A stretch of 64,000 bases of DNA from Timema cristinae (GCA_039000515.1 JBCFYV010011164.1:50817192-50881191), one strand, 5' to 3'. Shown: positions 1-11,637, counted from the stretch's first letter. Program-made: numbers and translations. Notes: a model not told the origin generated them from the sequence alone.

Positions 1-66
1 GAGTATCCCAGTAGACAATCCCCGCGTGGTACAGAGTATCCCAGCAGACAATCCCCGCATGGTGGT
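1..66. repeat. Edge of a 33-bp minisatellite array
   Basis: Two copies of a 33-bp unit containing GAGTATCCCAG and GACAATCCCCGC start at 1 and 34, with a few substitutions between them. The window probably cuts the right end of a longer array, so the total copy number is unknown. Confidence 0.75.
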
Positions 67-814
67 GTGAATCTGTGTGTGAAGTTCTGCTCCAACCCGG
101 CCGATCATTTAGCGAGTAGAAGAGATTGCCCGGGTGTAGAGAGGCGAGGAATGTTGGGAGGGTTGCTGCATACCACGAGTTGGAGAAACTCATATAAACA
201 AGACAGAGTGAGAGGAGACAAGGAAACTAGCTACTGGGGCTACAGTCAGGGACGGTACCTGACACTGTCCTTCAAGGACCGGCCTCACGGAGCGGACCGT
301 GTAGCCACCTACCATCGGAAATAAAATGTTCGGGAGCTTCCCAACTTTGTTTTCATGCTAACCACTGTAGGGATAGGCGAAACAGTGATTTTACGATATT
401 GGTGATCACAGTGACTTTGATTTTAAAAGAGCAGTGATTTATACCAGTGATTATTCACTGTGATTGGCAGTCACTGTGTCAGCACTTGTAAAACTAGACA
501 TTTCTTTCAAAGCCGTTGCACGTGTGACGCTGTAGCCATTGTACCTAACATTACGTACAAGATAAACAATATAATACAACAATTTATTGGACAAAAAACA
601 TTCTTCTCCTTAATTATTAGCTAACTTTATTCTTCGTAATTAATAGCCAACTTAATTTTCTGAAAATAAGTGAAAACATATGCAAGTAAAAATAAAAATA
701 CAAACTTATTTTGTAATAGAACTCAGTCTATAAAGAATATAAAAATTGTTTTCTTTTTTTAGTTACAATAGTCTTATGCTTGGTTTAATAAAGTGCGGTG
801 CGGGTCGGCTCCGT
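67..814. other. Single-copy DNA, no gene recognised
   Basis: Positions 67-330 are moderately GC-rich. An open frame of 85 codons there resembles no family I know and is likely chance. Positions 380-490 repeat the word CAGTGAT and its complement several times and may be a transposon remnant. From 490 the DNA is AT-rich up to the start of the next array. Confidence 0.5.
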
Positions 815-2485
815 GTAACCATATCTTGATAGTATGCATTGTTGTAAGGGAAGGTCTTCACACCATATCTTGATAGTAGGCATTGTTGTAAGGGAAGGTC
901 TTCACACTATGATAGTAGGCATTGTTATGAGGGAAGGTCTCCACACTATGATGGTAGGCATTGTTGTAAGGGAAGGTCTTCACGCTATAGCTTGATAGTA
1001 GGCATTGTTGTAAGGGAAGGTCTCCACACTATGATAGTAGGCATTGTTATAAGGAAGGTCTCCACACTATGATGGTAGGCATTGTTGTAAGGGAAGGTCT
1101 TCACGCTATAGCTTGATAGTAGCATTGTTGTAAGGGAAGGTCTCCACACTATGATAGTAGGCATTGTTGTAAGGGAAGGTCTTCACACCATAGCTTGATA
1201 GTAGACATTGTTGTAAGGGAAGGTCTTCACACCATAGCTTGATAGTAGGAATTGTTGTAAGGGAAGGTCTTCACGCCATAGCTTGATAGTAGACATTGTT
1301 GTAAGGGAAGGTCTTCACACCATATCTTGATAGTAGGCATTGTTGTAAGGGAAGGTCTTCACGCCATAGCTTGATAGTAGACATTGTTGTAAGGGAAGGT
1401 CTTCACACCATATCTTGATAGTAGGCATTGTTGTAAGGGAAGGTCTTCACGCCATAGCTTGATAGTAGACATTGTTGTAAGGGAAGGTCTTCACACCATA
1501 GCTTGATAGTAGACATTGTTGTAAGGGAAGGTCTTCACACCATAGCTTGATAGTAGGCATTGTTGTAAGGGAAGGTCTTCACACTATAGATTGATAGTAG
1601 GAATTGTTGTAAGGGAAGGTCTTCACACCATAGCTTGATAGTAGGCATTGTTGTAAGGGAAGGTCTTCACGCTATAGCTTGATAGTAGACATTGTTGTAA
1701 GGGAAGGTCTCCACACTATGATAGTAGGCATTGTTATAAGGGAAGGTCTCCACACTATGATGGTAGGCATTGTTGTAAGGGAAGGTCTCCACACTATGAT
1801 AGTAGGCATTGTTATGAGGGAAGGTCTCCACACTATGATGGTAGGCATTGTTGTAAGGGAAGGTCTTCACGCTATAGCTTGATAGTAGGCATTGTTGTAA
1901 GGGAAGGTCTCCACACTATGATAGTAGGCATTGTTATAAGGGAAGGTCTCCACACTATGATGGTAGGCATTGTTGTAAGGGAAGGTCTTCACGCTATAGC
2001 TTGATAGTAGGCATTGTTGTAAGGGAAGGTCTTCACGCTATAGCTTGATAGTAGATATTGTTGTGAGGGAAGGTCTCCACACTATGATAGTAGGCATTGT
2101 TATAAGGGAAGGTCTCCACACTATGATGGTAGGCATTGTTATAAGGGAAGGTCTTCACACTATGATGGTAGGCATTGTTATAAGGAAGGTCTCCACACTA
2201 TGATGTAGGCATTGTTGTAAGGAAGGTCTCACGCTATGATGTAGGCATTGTTGTAAGGGAAGGTCTTTCCCCACTATGATAGTAGGCATTGTTGTAAGGG
2301 AAGGTCTCCACACTATGATAGTAGGCATTGTTTAAGGGAAGGTCTTCACCTATGATAGTAGGCATTGTTGTAAGGGAAGGTCTCCACACTATGATAAATA
2401 GGCATTGTTTAAGGGAAGGTCTCACAACTATGATGGTAGGCATTGTTATAAGGAAGGTCTTCACACTATGATGGTAGCCACATAG
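815..2485. repeat. 39/44-bp minisatellite array
   Basis: About 40 units carry the core GTAAGGGAAGGTCTTCACAC followed by TGATAGTAGGCATTG. Two length classes alternate: 44-bp units with an extra GCTT after CATA, and 39-bp units without it. Runs of each class suggest block duplication. The last 300 bp contain many single-base indels, unlike the rest. Short open frames here (67 and 94 codons) are repeat translations. A related unit recurs at 6105-6325. Confidence 0.93.
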
Positions 2486-2889
2486 GAATGGAAATGTACG
2501 AGAAAGGTAGTAAGACAAGTAAAGAAAAACGAGAGTGTGTACTGTGGGTGCAGATTCGAGGGGGGAGTCAAAGGGTCAGTTGACCCCCTGTGAAGATAAG
2601 AAAATTAATATAAAAAACAAAATGAAAGTTCAAATTTTAGAAAGAAAATACAACACAGATCAATTATACAATTTGTATCTTTTTACGTGCAGGCACCTCT
2701 TAAACCGGGTCCACACTTACGTAATTCTATTTTCGACATGACTCAGGCTAGTATGGACAAATATTCGTTTACATGTGCTAATATTTGTCGTACATGGCGA
2801 GTAAAGAACATTGTTCCACATAGAGACGGTAGACTAGCAAACATCAAAGAAGACTAATAATTACCTGAGAACAATTCAGCCACGAATAC
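2486..2889. other. Single-copy DNA, possible short TIR element
   Basis: No gene is evident. GTCCACACTTACG near 2710 and its rough inverse ending GTGTGGAC near 2911 could be terminal inverted repeats of a roughly 200-bp element, but they match only partly. The 68-codon open frame has no recognisable domain. Confidence 0.35.
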
Positions 2890-3755
2890 CGAATATAGAT
2901 ATGTGTGGACAGTAGGAGCAGCGGAATTGTGGGGGCTCTGCCCTCCTAGAAATAATTTGACCCTACCTGAAATAAATTCCCCCCTAAATATATGTCAAAT
3001 CCTCTGATATTATCGAATATGAAGCTTAGATATGGCCATAAATCAAACTCCAAATAAATTTTAAATTATTTTTTTGTCAAATGTTTTCCCGGAGGAGACC
3101 GCTTCAAATAACTACAATACTATCTAACTGGTAGAAAAAATCAGGGGAAGGAAGCTCTAAATAGCTTCCAAGGTCGTCCAAATTTCAAAAATGTCTGGGG
3201 TAGGACAACTCCAAATAGCTTCAAGACGCATGCTATTTTGAAGAATTTTCAGGTGAGGACCATTCCAAATAGCCTAGTTACTGAAATATTTAAAATTTTA
3301 AAAATTTAGTCGTTGGAAGACTACTTCAAAGATTATCTTCTAGAGGTATCTAACTATCGTAAAAAATTAAGGTGAGGATCATTCTAAATAGTTTTGAGGG
3401 GCATTCAAATTTCAAAAATTTATTCATGAGGAAAACTTTTAATTGCTTATAAAATAATCTAATTAAAAAAAAAAATCAAGGCGAAGACTGCTCATGGCTT
3501 CTAGAGTGAACCATTTTTCAAAAAATTGTTGAAAGAGGCCAATCCAAATAGTTTATAAAAACTATCTAATTTTAAAACATTAGAAAGGATATCCACGGTT
3601 TAAAACATGTATAAGATCAAATATAAATGAGAAATTATTAAATGGCTTTAAACAGGAATCTAACATTGTAAATAGCTATGTTACCGGTATTTATAATTAT
3701 GACGCCCTCCCCCCCCCCCCCCTAGGAAACAGATCTGGATCCGTCCCTGGTGTGT
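2890..3755. repeat. Degenerate repeat region, probable old transposable element
   Basis: Between about 3090 and 3600 the phrase CTCCAAATAGCTTC and variants recur every 70-80 bp with heavy divergence, which indicates an ancient tandem array. It is flanked by a C-rich stretch (GACGCCCTCCCC then poly-C, 3702-3722) and by GATCTGGATCCGTCCCTGG. The reverse complement of the latter resembles the GGATCC-plus-poly-G ends seen on many animal DNA transposons. The family is not assigned. Confidence 0.45.
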
Positions 3756-6104
3756 AGACTAAAAAATGAATAAGAAAAATAGTTGTAACTAAGAAAGGCA
3801 AGAAGTTTAATACCCAAGGATGAGTTGTAAAGTGTAGAGGTTGAATAGAAAAGGTTTAAGAACAGTGGTGAGAGCTGGAGAGGAGGTGTGTGGGAGGACA
3901 AGTGATAAATAGAAGTGGAAGGAGACACCCTGGTGGAATGGCAAGGGAAAGAAAGCAGTGAAGGAGGAAAATAAAGCATTCAAAAGAAATTTTAAGAATA
4001 AGAGTGAGGACACAGAGGAAATATATAGGGAGAGGAAGAAGAGAGCGAAGTGAGTTGTACACGAAGACAGGAAGGATTGGATGCAAAAAATGGCCAGAAA
4101 TACTGAAACGGGTCATATAAGGAAGTAAGAAGCTGTTATATAGCCAAGTAAAAAACGGGCAGAGAGAGAAAATACTAGAAGTTAGAATGATAGATGAAGA
4201 AGGAAGAAAGTTGAATACAGGAGAGGAAGAAAAGGAACTATGGCTGAGATATTTTGAGAGAATGTTCAATCTGGAAGAGGAAAGGGATGAGAGTGAAACA
4301 GAGGATCAGGAATAAATAGTAGAAGAGGAGGGAAGAGGTCCCACATGAAAAGAGGTGGAGGGCTCATTAAAGAGGGTGACACAAGGAAAAGCACCAGGTG
4401 TGGACGAATTGACTGTGAAAATGATAAGAGCACCAGGTGAAGTAGGCATACAAGGAGATAGCAAAAGAAGTACAAAATATAAGTGGATAAAGATGATTTG
4501 CCACTGTACAAAAATATATGAGAAGATATTGGAAAATAGATTAAGAAATAAAATGAAAGGAAGGTGGAGAGAGGAAAATAGGTCTACAATAGACTTATTC
4601 TTTGCCACACGACAGTTAATGGAAATAAGGCATTAATATGGGAAAGACTTGTTAATGGTATTTTTTGGATGTGGAGAAGGAATTTGGTAGTGTGGATAGA
4701 AATAAAGTTTGGAAAGCGATGAAGGAGGTCGAAGTGGAAAGAGGAGTTGTAATGAGAGTGAAATGCGTTTATGAGGATGACAGGAGTTGTGTTAAGATGG
4801 AGAGGGAAGGACGGAGTGGTTTGAAATAAAAAACGGAGTTAAGCAGGGGAGTGCCCTTTCTCCACTAGTATTTGTAATAGTAATGATCATGGTTATGAAT
4901 AAAGTGGTAGGAAAATTCGGGGATAAAAGAATGAGAGATATGATGTTTACTGATGACTTGATGGTATGAGGGGATAAGGAAGAGGAAGTGCGTGAACAGC
5001 TACAAGAATGGAATGAGGAAATGAAAGAATGTGTAATGACATTTAGCATGACAAAGTGTGAGGGGATGGTAATAACAAGGAAGAGGGTAAGGCCATGTAA
5101 AACATAAGGTTGGATGGAGTAGAGCTGAGAAAAGTACAGAATGTAAAATATCTTGGATACGAGATTGGGGAGAAAGGTGGAAGTAGAGAGGAACTAATAG
5201 GAAGAGGACAGCAGAGAGAGAGTTGTTCTATAGGTGTGTAAGAGACCTGCTATGGAGAGTTGTTCTATAGGTGGGAAAGAGACCTGCTAGGGAGAGTTGT
5301 TCTATAGGTGTGTAAGAGACCTCTTATGGAGAGTTGTTCTATAGGTGTGAGAAGAGACCTACTATTGAGAGTTTTGTTCTATAGGTGTGTAAGAGACCTG
5401 CTCTGGAGAGTTGTTCTTTAGGTGTGAAAGAGACCTGCTAGGAGAGTTGTTCCATAGGTATGTAAGAGACCTGCTCTGGAGAAGAGATATGCCCTTGAAG
5501 TGTAAGGAAGTGTTGTACAGGGCGTACTTTGTGCCCATTGTCACACATACAGCAGAAACATGAACAGTGTATGTGAGAGAGACAAGGAAAATGGAGGTTA
5601 TTGGAATGAAGTTTGTGAGGAGCATGTTAGCTTCAGGGAGAAACAGGATTAGGAATGAAGTTATCAAGGAAAGAATAGGGAGTAACTGAAGGTGTACATT
5701 AAGAGAGTAGTACATGAATAGGAGGAGCAAGAGATGAGATTATGGTGTGGAGACAGTGTACAGGGGATGGTAATGAGGTAGTTGGAGTACATGAGATAGT
5801 AGAGGGAAGTACTAAAAGAAGCAGACTGAAGTGGGCTGTATGAGTGGAGTACATGATAGTAGAGAGCAAGTGAGATGGTGCATGATGAGGATAGAAAAGG
5901 AGAGGATGCCAAATAAGATCTTGGAAATGAAGATGTAGGAAAATAACCACAAGGGAGGCCAAGAAAGAAACGGGAGGAGCGGATAACAGAAAGTGTTCAA
6001 GTGAGAGGAGGATAATGGAAGAATAGAAGAAAACGAAGGAATTTTACTAAACTGGCTTAGCCACAGGCGGCAAACAGTTGATTATGATGGTGATGATGAT
6101 AGTA
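3756..6104 (+). pseudogene. Decayed RTE-like LINE (reverse transcriptase)
   Basis: Conceptual translation with frameshifts and stops reads like the linker, reverse transcriptase and C-terminal part of a LINE ORF2. Visible pieces are GKAPGVDELTVKMIRAPGEV (about 4390-4450), TKIYEKILENRLRNKM (4510-4555), FLDVEKEF with catalytic-motif-A character (near 4665), VKQGSALSP (about 4838-4865) and FTDD in place of the usual F/YADD box (4946-4957). Downstream come VPIVTHTAETWTVYVRE (near 5530-5580) and GRPRKKREERITESV (near 5955-6000). The element ends at a (GATGGT/GAT)n tail near 6075-6100. No endonuclease domain was seen, so it is probably 5' truncated. A tandem expansion interrupts it at 5215-5483. 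The clade assignment is inferred from the C-terminus and tail. Confidence 0.82.
5215..5483. repeat. 37-bp minisatellite inside the LINE
   Basis: About seven units of AGAGTTGTTCTATAGGTGTG plus AAGAGACCTGCTATGG. The unit is the LINE's own coding sequence (FYRCVRDLLWR), which continues as single-copy LINE sequence on the right, so the array arose by tandem duplication within the element. The 37-bp period breaks the reading frame. Confidence 0.85.
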
Positions 6105-6325
6105 GTCATAGTTGTTGAAAGGGAAGGTACTTCACACTACGATAGTAGGTATTATTGTTGAAAGAGAAGGTATTCACACTACGATAGTAGGTATTGTTGT
6201 TGAAAGAGAAGGTATTTCACACTACGATAGTAGGTATTATTGTTGAAAGAGAAGGTATTTCACACTACGATAGTAGGTATTGTTGTTGAAAGAGAAGGTA
6301 TTTCACATTACGATAGTGGGTATTG
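6105..6325. repeat. About 43-bp minisatellite related to the first array
   Basis: Five units contain GATAGTAGGTATTGTTGTTG and GAGAAGGTATTTCACACTAC. The unit aligns with that of 815-2485 in the same order (GATAGTAGGCATTGTTGT, GGGAAGGTCTTCACACTA). It begins directly after the LINE tail. Confidence 0.88.
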
Positions 6326-6945
6326 TGGAAAGGGATTTATGTAAGTGTGATTTGCACTACCCCTGTTGAGAATACGATCCTCCAAAACTATTTAAATTCT
6401 TAAAATTCCACGAGTCCAATTTCTTCTATCCTAGATTTTCTAACTCTTAAATGGTTTTGTTTGGAAACGACTTTTAAATATACAAATCATATCGTGGTCA
6501 ACATTTATAACATTTTACAATATTATTATTGTTATTTTGTAATTATTGATAATAATATCTATCAAAAGTGACAGCTGTAGATCACGTGACTTGAAGTAAT
6601 AAATAGGTGAATATGGTTTTCGAAGGTTTTAAGTAACCTTCAAATCGGTTTATTTCCCACCTTTGTCGGACTCTTGTATAGATTTGACTGTTTGGGAAGT
6701 GCGAGCTTTGAATATGAACCGGTGTCTTCGCACTCGGTTGGACATAAGAGAGAGATTGGAACAAAGTGGCGAGAATCCCTACATTACACGGGTGGGTTTA
6801 GCCCTGACACTACTTTAGCTACAGGACCAAACCTCTACATAAAAACAAATTATATGTTTTATTATATTCGTCATCGCGTGTTACTTACGTGTGAATGAAC
6901 CATGGCTTTGAGTTATAGTGAAGGACTGACTGAAGCGTCACTTTG
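6326..6945. other. AT-rich single-copy DNA
   Basis: No gene or recognised element. The 74-codon and 60-codon open frames on opposite strands overlap each other and have no known domain. Confidence 0.5.
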
Positions 6946-6955
6946 TTCCACTTTC

Positions 6956-6957
<2 letters not shown>

Positions 6958-6992
<35 letters not shown>

Positions 6993-7167
6993 TATTTAGC
7001 ACCGCGTCTTACTACCCGTTCGGTTATACGCACTTACGCTAATGTGCAATGGTAGGGTGATTGTGAGATGAAATGAAGGACCTACAGTTTAACGTGGAAT
7101 CCGAACCACGACGGAGGCCTGGCATTCCCACATTCACAAGATGTCTTGTCAGAGGTGAAGGAAGGGT
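6958..7167 (-). mobile_element. SINE-B copy with target-site duplication
   Basis: On the minus strand it carries a B-box-like GTGGTTCGGATTCCACG, the shared 3' tail (TAACCGAACGGGTAGTAAG, GACGCGGTGCTAA) and an (AAT)n end. A 12-bp target-site duplication, TTCCACTTTCTA, flanks it at 6946-6957 and 7168-7179. The tRNA-like A-box head is absent, consistent with 5' truncation during target-primed reverse transcription. Confidence 0.9.
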
Positions 7168-7344
7168 TTCCACTTTCTAAAATAAGGCACCATTCGTTTA
7201 GGATTTTTAGGATTTACGATCCTTAAAATTGTAAAAGATCTCCACCTACCGAATGACAGTGAAAGCGACCGTGGTTGAGTTCTTTCTAAGAAGGTAAATC
7301 GCCCAAGAGGATGCAGTGAGGATTGTAAGAAGCCTAGCGGCAGT

Positions 7345-7922
7345 CATGGTAAAAACACTCACTATAGCACTACAAACAGGGTGTACGTGTGTTAAACACT
7401 CGCTATAACACTACAAACAGAGTGTACGTGTGTTAAACACTTGCTATAGCACTACAAACAGAGTGTACGTGTGTTAAACACACGCTATAACACTACAAAC
7501 AGAGTGTACTGTGTTAAACATTTGCTATAGCACTACAAACAGAGTGTACGTGTGTTAAACACTTGCTATAACACTACAAAGACTGTACTTGTGTTAAACA
7601 CTTGCTATAGCACTACAAACAGAGTGTACGTGTGTTAAACACTCGCTATAGCACTACAAACAGACTGTACTTGTGTTAAACACTTGCTATAGCACTACAA
7701 ACAGAGTGTACGTGTGTTAAACACTCGCTATAACACTACAAACAGAGTGTACGTGTGTTAAACACTCGCTATAGCACTACAAACAGACTGTACTTGTGTT
7801 AAACACTTGCTATAGCACTACAAACAAACTGTACGTGTGTTAAACACTTGCTATAGCACTACAAACAGAGTGTACGTGTGTTAAACACTCGCTATAACAC
7901 TACAAACAGAGTGTACGTGTGA
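7345..7922. repeat. 41-bp minisatellite array
   Basis: About 14 units containing CACTACAAACAGAGTGTACG and GTGTTAAACACTCGCTATA. Variation is mainly C/T and G/A substitution (CTCGC/CTTGC, TAGCAC/TAACAC), plus short deletions near 7508 and 7580. Confidence 0.93.
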
Positions 7923-8224
7923 ATAACACCCACGCAGTATAAGAGTTGGTGATGATCTAGTCAATCCAACTCAATTTAAATTATTTATAATCAGTCTCAG
8001 TGTTTTATAACCAAATCCAAAGTGTGGAATAAATTAATCCTACATATTAATTTGTGATCTTTAATTTATGTTATCTTCCATTTAAATGGAACCCAGTCTT
8101 GTCGGTAGGTGACGTGAAACTACCTGGAACACAATATATTTAAATATTTAGAGCTAGCGCAGAGATAATCAAGGATGTCGGTCAAATAGACCTTTATATG
8201 TACTCCACCTCGCTAAATGTGTCA
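7923..8224. other. AT-rich single-copy DNA
   Basis: I see no gene, repeat or RNA signal in this stretch between the 41-bp array and a SINE remnant. Confidence 0.5.
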
Positions 8225-8412
8225 CGGATAGCGAAGTTTCAATCTAGAAGACTGATGTCCACATTTTTGGGGAGAAAGTGTGACATAAACTACTTTGGGG
8301 GAAACAATTCACTCAGTACACCCCTCCGGGATTCAAACCACAATATTTCCCAGCAGTACAGTATATTGCTAGAGTGACGCCTTAGACGATGCGCCCAACG
8401 ATGCGGGTGGTT
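8225..8412 (-). mobile_element. Degraded SINE-C copy
   Basis: On the minus strand the order matches the SINE-C head and body: a degraded GCATCGTCTAAGGCGTCAC head, a B-box-like GGTTTGAATCCCGG, and the GTGTACTGAG segment. It lacks a recognisable 3' tail and is diverged, so it is an old copy. Confidence 0.6.
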
Positions 8413-8651
8413 TAATATTTTAGTAACCTATATTTTATAAGCATTGATAATATCAAAAAATGTGACAGCCGCAGATAGTACGAATAGTTCTAATAGCTCT
8501 TCTAGCTGTCAGAAAAGTTTGTTACTAAGGAAATTTGAGTGTCTACAAAAATCTCAACTTGTTAAGTAGTTCAAGAAAGTGTGTTTATAAAGATAAGATT
8601 AAATTAATCTTTGGTAAATGGAGGTTTAATATTCATTAGGATTTTGACTAT

Positions 8652-9475
8652 TAATGGATACAGAATGGTAGTGTAAAGGAGGTGAGATATAACAGAATGG
8701 TAGTGTAATGGAGGTGAGATATAACAAACGGTAGTGTAAAGGAGGTGAGATATAACATAATGGTAGTGTAATGGAGGTGAGATATAACAGAATGGTAGTG
8801 TAAAGGAGGTGAGATATAACAGAATGGTAGTGTAAATGAGGTGAGATATAACAGAATGGTAGTGTAATGGAGGTGAGATATAACATAATGGTAGTGTAAG
8901 GAGGTGAGATATAACAGAATGGTAGTGTAAAGGAGGTGAGATATAACAGAATGGTAGTGTAAAGGAGGTGAGATATAACATAATGGTAGTGTAATGGAGG
9001 TGAGATATAACAGAATGGTAGTGTAAAGGAGGTGAGATATAACAGAATGGTTAGGAGTGAGTAAACAGAATGGTAGTAGGAGGAGATAACAGAATGGTAG
9101 GTAAAGGAGGTGAGATATAACAGAATGGTAGTGTAATGGAGGTGAGATATAACAGAATGGTAGTGTAATGGAGGTGATATATAACAGAATGGTAGTGTAA
9201 TGAGGTGAGATATAACAAATGGTAGTGTAAAGGAGGTGAGATATAACAGAATGGTAGTGTAATGAAGGTGAGATATAACAGAAGTGGAAAGTGTAAAGGA
9301 GGTGAGAGTATAACAGAATGGTAGTGTAATGGAGGTGAGATATAACAGAATGGTAGTGTAAAGGAGGTGAGATATAACAGAATGGTAGTGTAAAGGAGGT
9401 GAGATATAACAGAATGGGTTAAGGGGTAACAAATGTAGGAAGGTGAGATATAACAGAATGGTAGTGTAAAGAATG
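8652..9475. repeat. 32-bp minisatellite array
   Basis: About 25 units of CAGAATGGTAGTGTAAAGGA plus GGTGAGATATAA. The minus strand has no stop in any of the three frames of the unit, so a 324-codon frame runs through it. The array is disturbed near 9040-9100, 9270-9310 and 9415-9445 by short deletions and insertions. Confidence 0.93.
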
Positions 9476-9480
9476 CCGGC

Positions 9481-9488
9481 TATAAAAG
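9481..9488 (+). promoter_or_regulatory. Possible TATA box
   Basis: TATAAAAG preceded by CCGGC and followed by GG is a close match to the core TATA element. It sits at the right edge of the 32-bp array, just before a GC-rich single-copy block. No coding exon follows that I recognise, so function is uncertain. Confidence 0.25.
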
Positions 9489-9992
9489 GGACGTAATATA
9501 ACAGAGGATAGCGCAGAATCCTCCCCGCTCCCGCTCGTCCCCCCATGAAAAGGCATCTCATAAAGTTTGAGGGCTGGTAAATGAGGTTTCCTCCCCTCAT
9601 ATCACGGCCGGGGAGTCCCCTAGGGCTCGCGCCCGCTCCTAGCCCATTTGAATATCAATATCGCTTCACGGGGCCATTCATCACCAGGACATCTCCAGGG
9701 GCCTGTTGGCACACAGGCAGAACAAATTGCGAGGTGGAGTTTAGTGGCTGCTTAAACTCTATTATACCTGACTGGTGAGAGGGTGAGACCGACCTTGTCT
9801 GGGTGTGAAGGAGGACTATCACTAGAGACCTTGATACGTGGTCAATTGTGGTGTGTTAAATGCGCAGCCGAGGCGAAGCTAGACACAGGCGAGTAAAGGT
9901 CGAAGCATAAGATAAGGTTTGTGTTACTAACCTGTAGAATTAGTTTTAGTTTTTAAATATTTAAGTATGTATTAAAAAAAAAAGTCTTAGAG
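9489..9992. other. GC-rich single-copy block, no gene recognised
   Basis: Positions 9510-9830 are markedly GC-rich compared with the flanks and not repetitive in this window. A 65-codon plus-strand frame at 9581-9778 has no recognisable domain. The block could be a noncoding exon or regulatory DNA. Confidence 0.4.
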
Positions 9993-10200
9993 CAGGGGTC
10001 TTTAACCAGTGGCCCGGAGGACACTTTAGGCCCGTAGTAACATTTTTTTCAGCCTGCCTGCTCATGAACTATATAAAACTAATTTAAGAGAAAAAATGAC
10101 AATTTTATTACAGATATATATTTTACTACTGATCAATGAGTAAAATAAATACATATTTTACGTTATTTTATAAATGAGTTTGGCTTTTTTTTACGTAAAA
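9993..10200 (+). mobile_element. hAT-like transposon end
   Basis: CAGGGGTCTTTAACCAGTGG followed by CCCGGAGGACACTTTAGGCC resembles the terminal inverted repeats of hAT elements, which often begin CAGGGGT and contain GGCCC. No clear opposite end is visible. The only candidate is CACCCCTG at 10928-10935, with a poor flanking match. Confidence 0.45.
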
Positions 10201-10619
10201 ATTACGTTTCAATACAAACCGGCAAATGACAACTCTAGTAAACAAGACAAATCCTGCCACCACCTGCAATGAAACAACAGAGAACATACTAGACGAGAAA
10301 TCCTAATCCCTGGTGTGAGTATAAAGCTTGATTCACGCGTTCACCGAAAATAGAGCACAGAATCTTCCTGATGGCGCAGTAATTCACACGCTGGGTGTTA
10401 ACCCATGATGCATCACAACGCTAACTTAAAACAATTGATTATCAACAGGTGTTATTTTAAAGTGGATAAACGTATAGCATAGATCATTCTCCTGATGATG
10501 TTTTCTAATTATAGTACAGTGTCGTGGCACAATCCAATACAGCGATACAGGCTTTACATTGACGGGTTATTTCAATGTTCAAATATTCTCGTAACAACCA
10601 ACGAAGCTGTCTGCTGTAC

Positions 10620-10945
10620 AGCGCGTGCGTACTGATTGGAGATCGCTGGTTCTGAGATTTGATTGGAAAATCTCCGGTAGAGCGTAGGTTGTAAAGATGA
10701 GTTCAACTTCAGCAGAACAGCTCGTGTCGATGAGACCGGAATCTTGTGATTGGCTCGAAACTCGTCACGTGACCACGTTTCTGTACTGCGCTTATTTTTC
10801 CGTGAATCCACAGTAAGAATGAGCTTATAAGAATATTTTAATGTGTATTCAATCGTAATATTATCGGTGGAATGTTGCGAGTCAACTAGAGACCGAAACT
10901 TGGACCCTTGGAGGTATAAAGGTCGAGCACCCCTGGTCCAGAGAA
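10620..10945 (+). promoter_or_regulatory. Promoter-like block with CCAAT, E-box and TATA motifs
   Basis: In one 300-bp single-copy stretch there are three ATTGG (inverted CCAAT) boxes at 10635, 10662 and 10749, a palindromic GTCACGTGAC at 10764-10773, and GGTATAAAGG with TATAAA at 10915-10920. A start site would fall near 10945. A possible splice donor, TACGTGAGTAAG, lies near 11051. No coding exon was recognised downstream. The motifs are short and individually weak; the ordered cluster is the evidence. Confidence 0.3.
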
Positions 10946-11170
10946 ACAACTTAGAGTACACTATATCTGGAGCTACTCGGACGACTCCAATCTAGAAAAA
11001 AACTAGCTTAACGGTTGGTAGTTCGTTGGTCTGACCGTGTGATACACCCTCTACGTGAGTAAGTGGGCACTATCTTCGGCAACAGACGTCTGCCATTCTG
11101 TTGGTATGGTCCGATTACGGGACGACATCAGGAGTTTTACGGTATGAATGTAATATAATCACCGGTAGGT

Positions 11171-11424
11171 GTTTTTTTTAGCACCACGTCTAGCTAACCG
11201 TTAGGGTTATAAGTGTGTGTAATAATTAAGCTAAGGGTTTAAGGGATTAGGAAGATTATATTTATAGGATTTGCACCCACATTTGCTTGGAAAGACAGTG
11301 GAAACAATTTTGGATAAATTACTCTCAGTACACCCGACCAAGATTTGAACCTCGTTCTCCCCGTCATCGACAGTCTAGTCTACTGTGAGAGTGGCGTGTT
11401 AGACTATGCGGCCACCGAAGGGGG
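11171..11424 (-). mobile_element. SINE-C copy
   Basis: Reading the minus strand: head GTGGCCGCATAGTCTAACAC, B-box GAGGTTCAAATCTTGGTCGG, GTGTACTGAG, a body with GGGTGCAAATCC, then the shared tail ending GACGTGGTGCTAAA and poly-A. No target-site duplication could be seen. Confidence 0.82.
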
Positions 11425-11637
11425 TTATTAATAGATATTAAAATATAGTTTACCAAATGTTAAACAAATTGATTGTATGTTGAAACATCTCATATTTAAT
11501 CATAAATATTTAAAATCTTTTCATGATGTATCGAAGTTTTCTTTTCAGTTCAAAATGTTTTGAAGATACGAAGGTTAATGTGCGCTTCAAAGTCGAAACA
11601 TTACTTAACTCTAATCTAGGTGGGATGCTGCAACAAT

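Noticed and set aside
815..2485. Possible CRISPR array
   Set aside because: The units are contiguous with no unique spacers, no cas genes are present, and the DNA is eukaryotic in character. The same applies to all other arrays.
8626..9600. 324-codon minus-strand open frame
   Set aside because: It runs through the 32-bp array, whose unit has no stop in any minus frame; the reading frame cycles through three registers.
9993..10935. Complete 943-bp hAT element ending at CACCCCTG
   Set aside because: Only the left end is convincing; the right end shares few bases beyond CAGGGGT and the 8-bp flanks match poorly.
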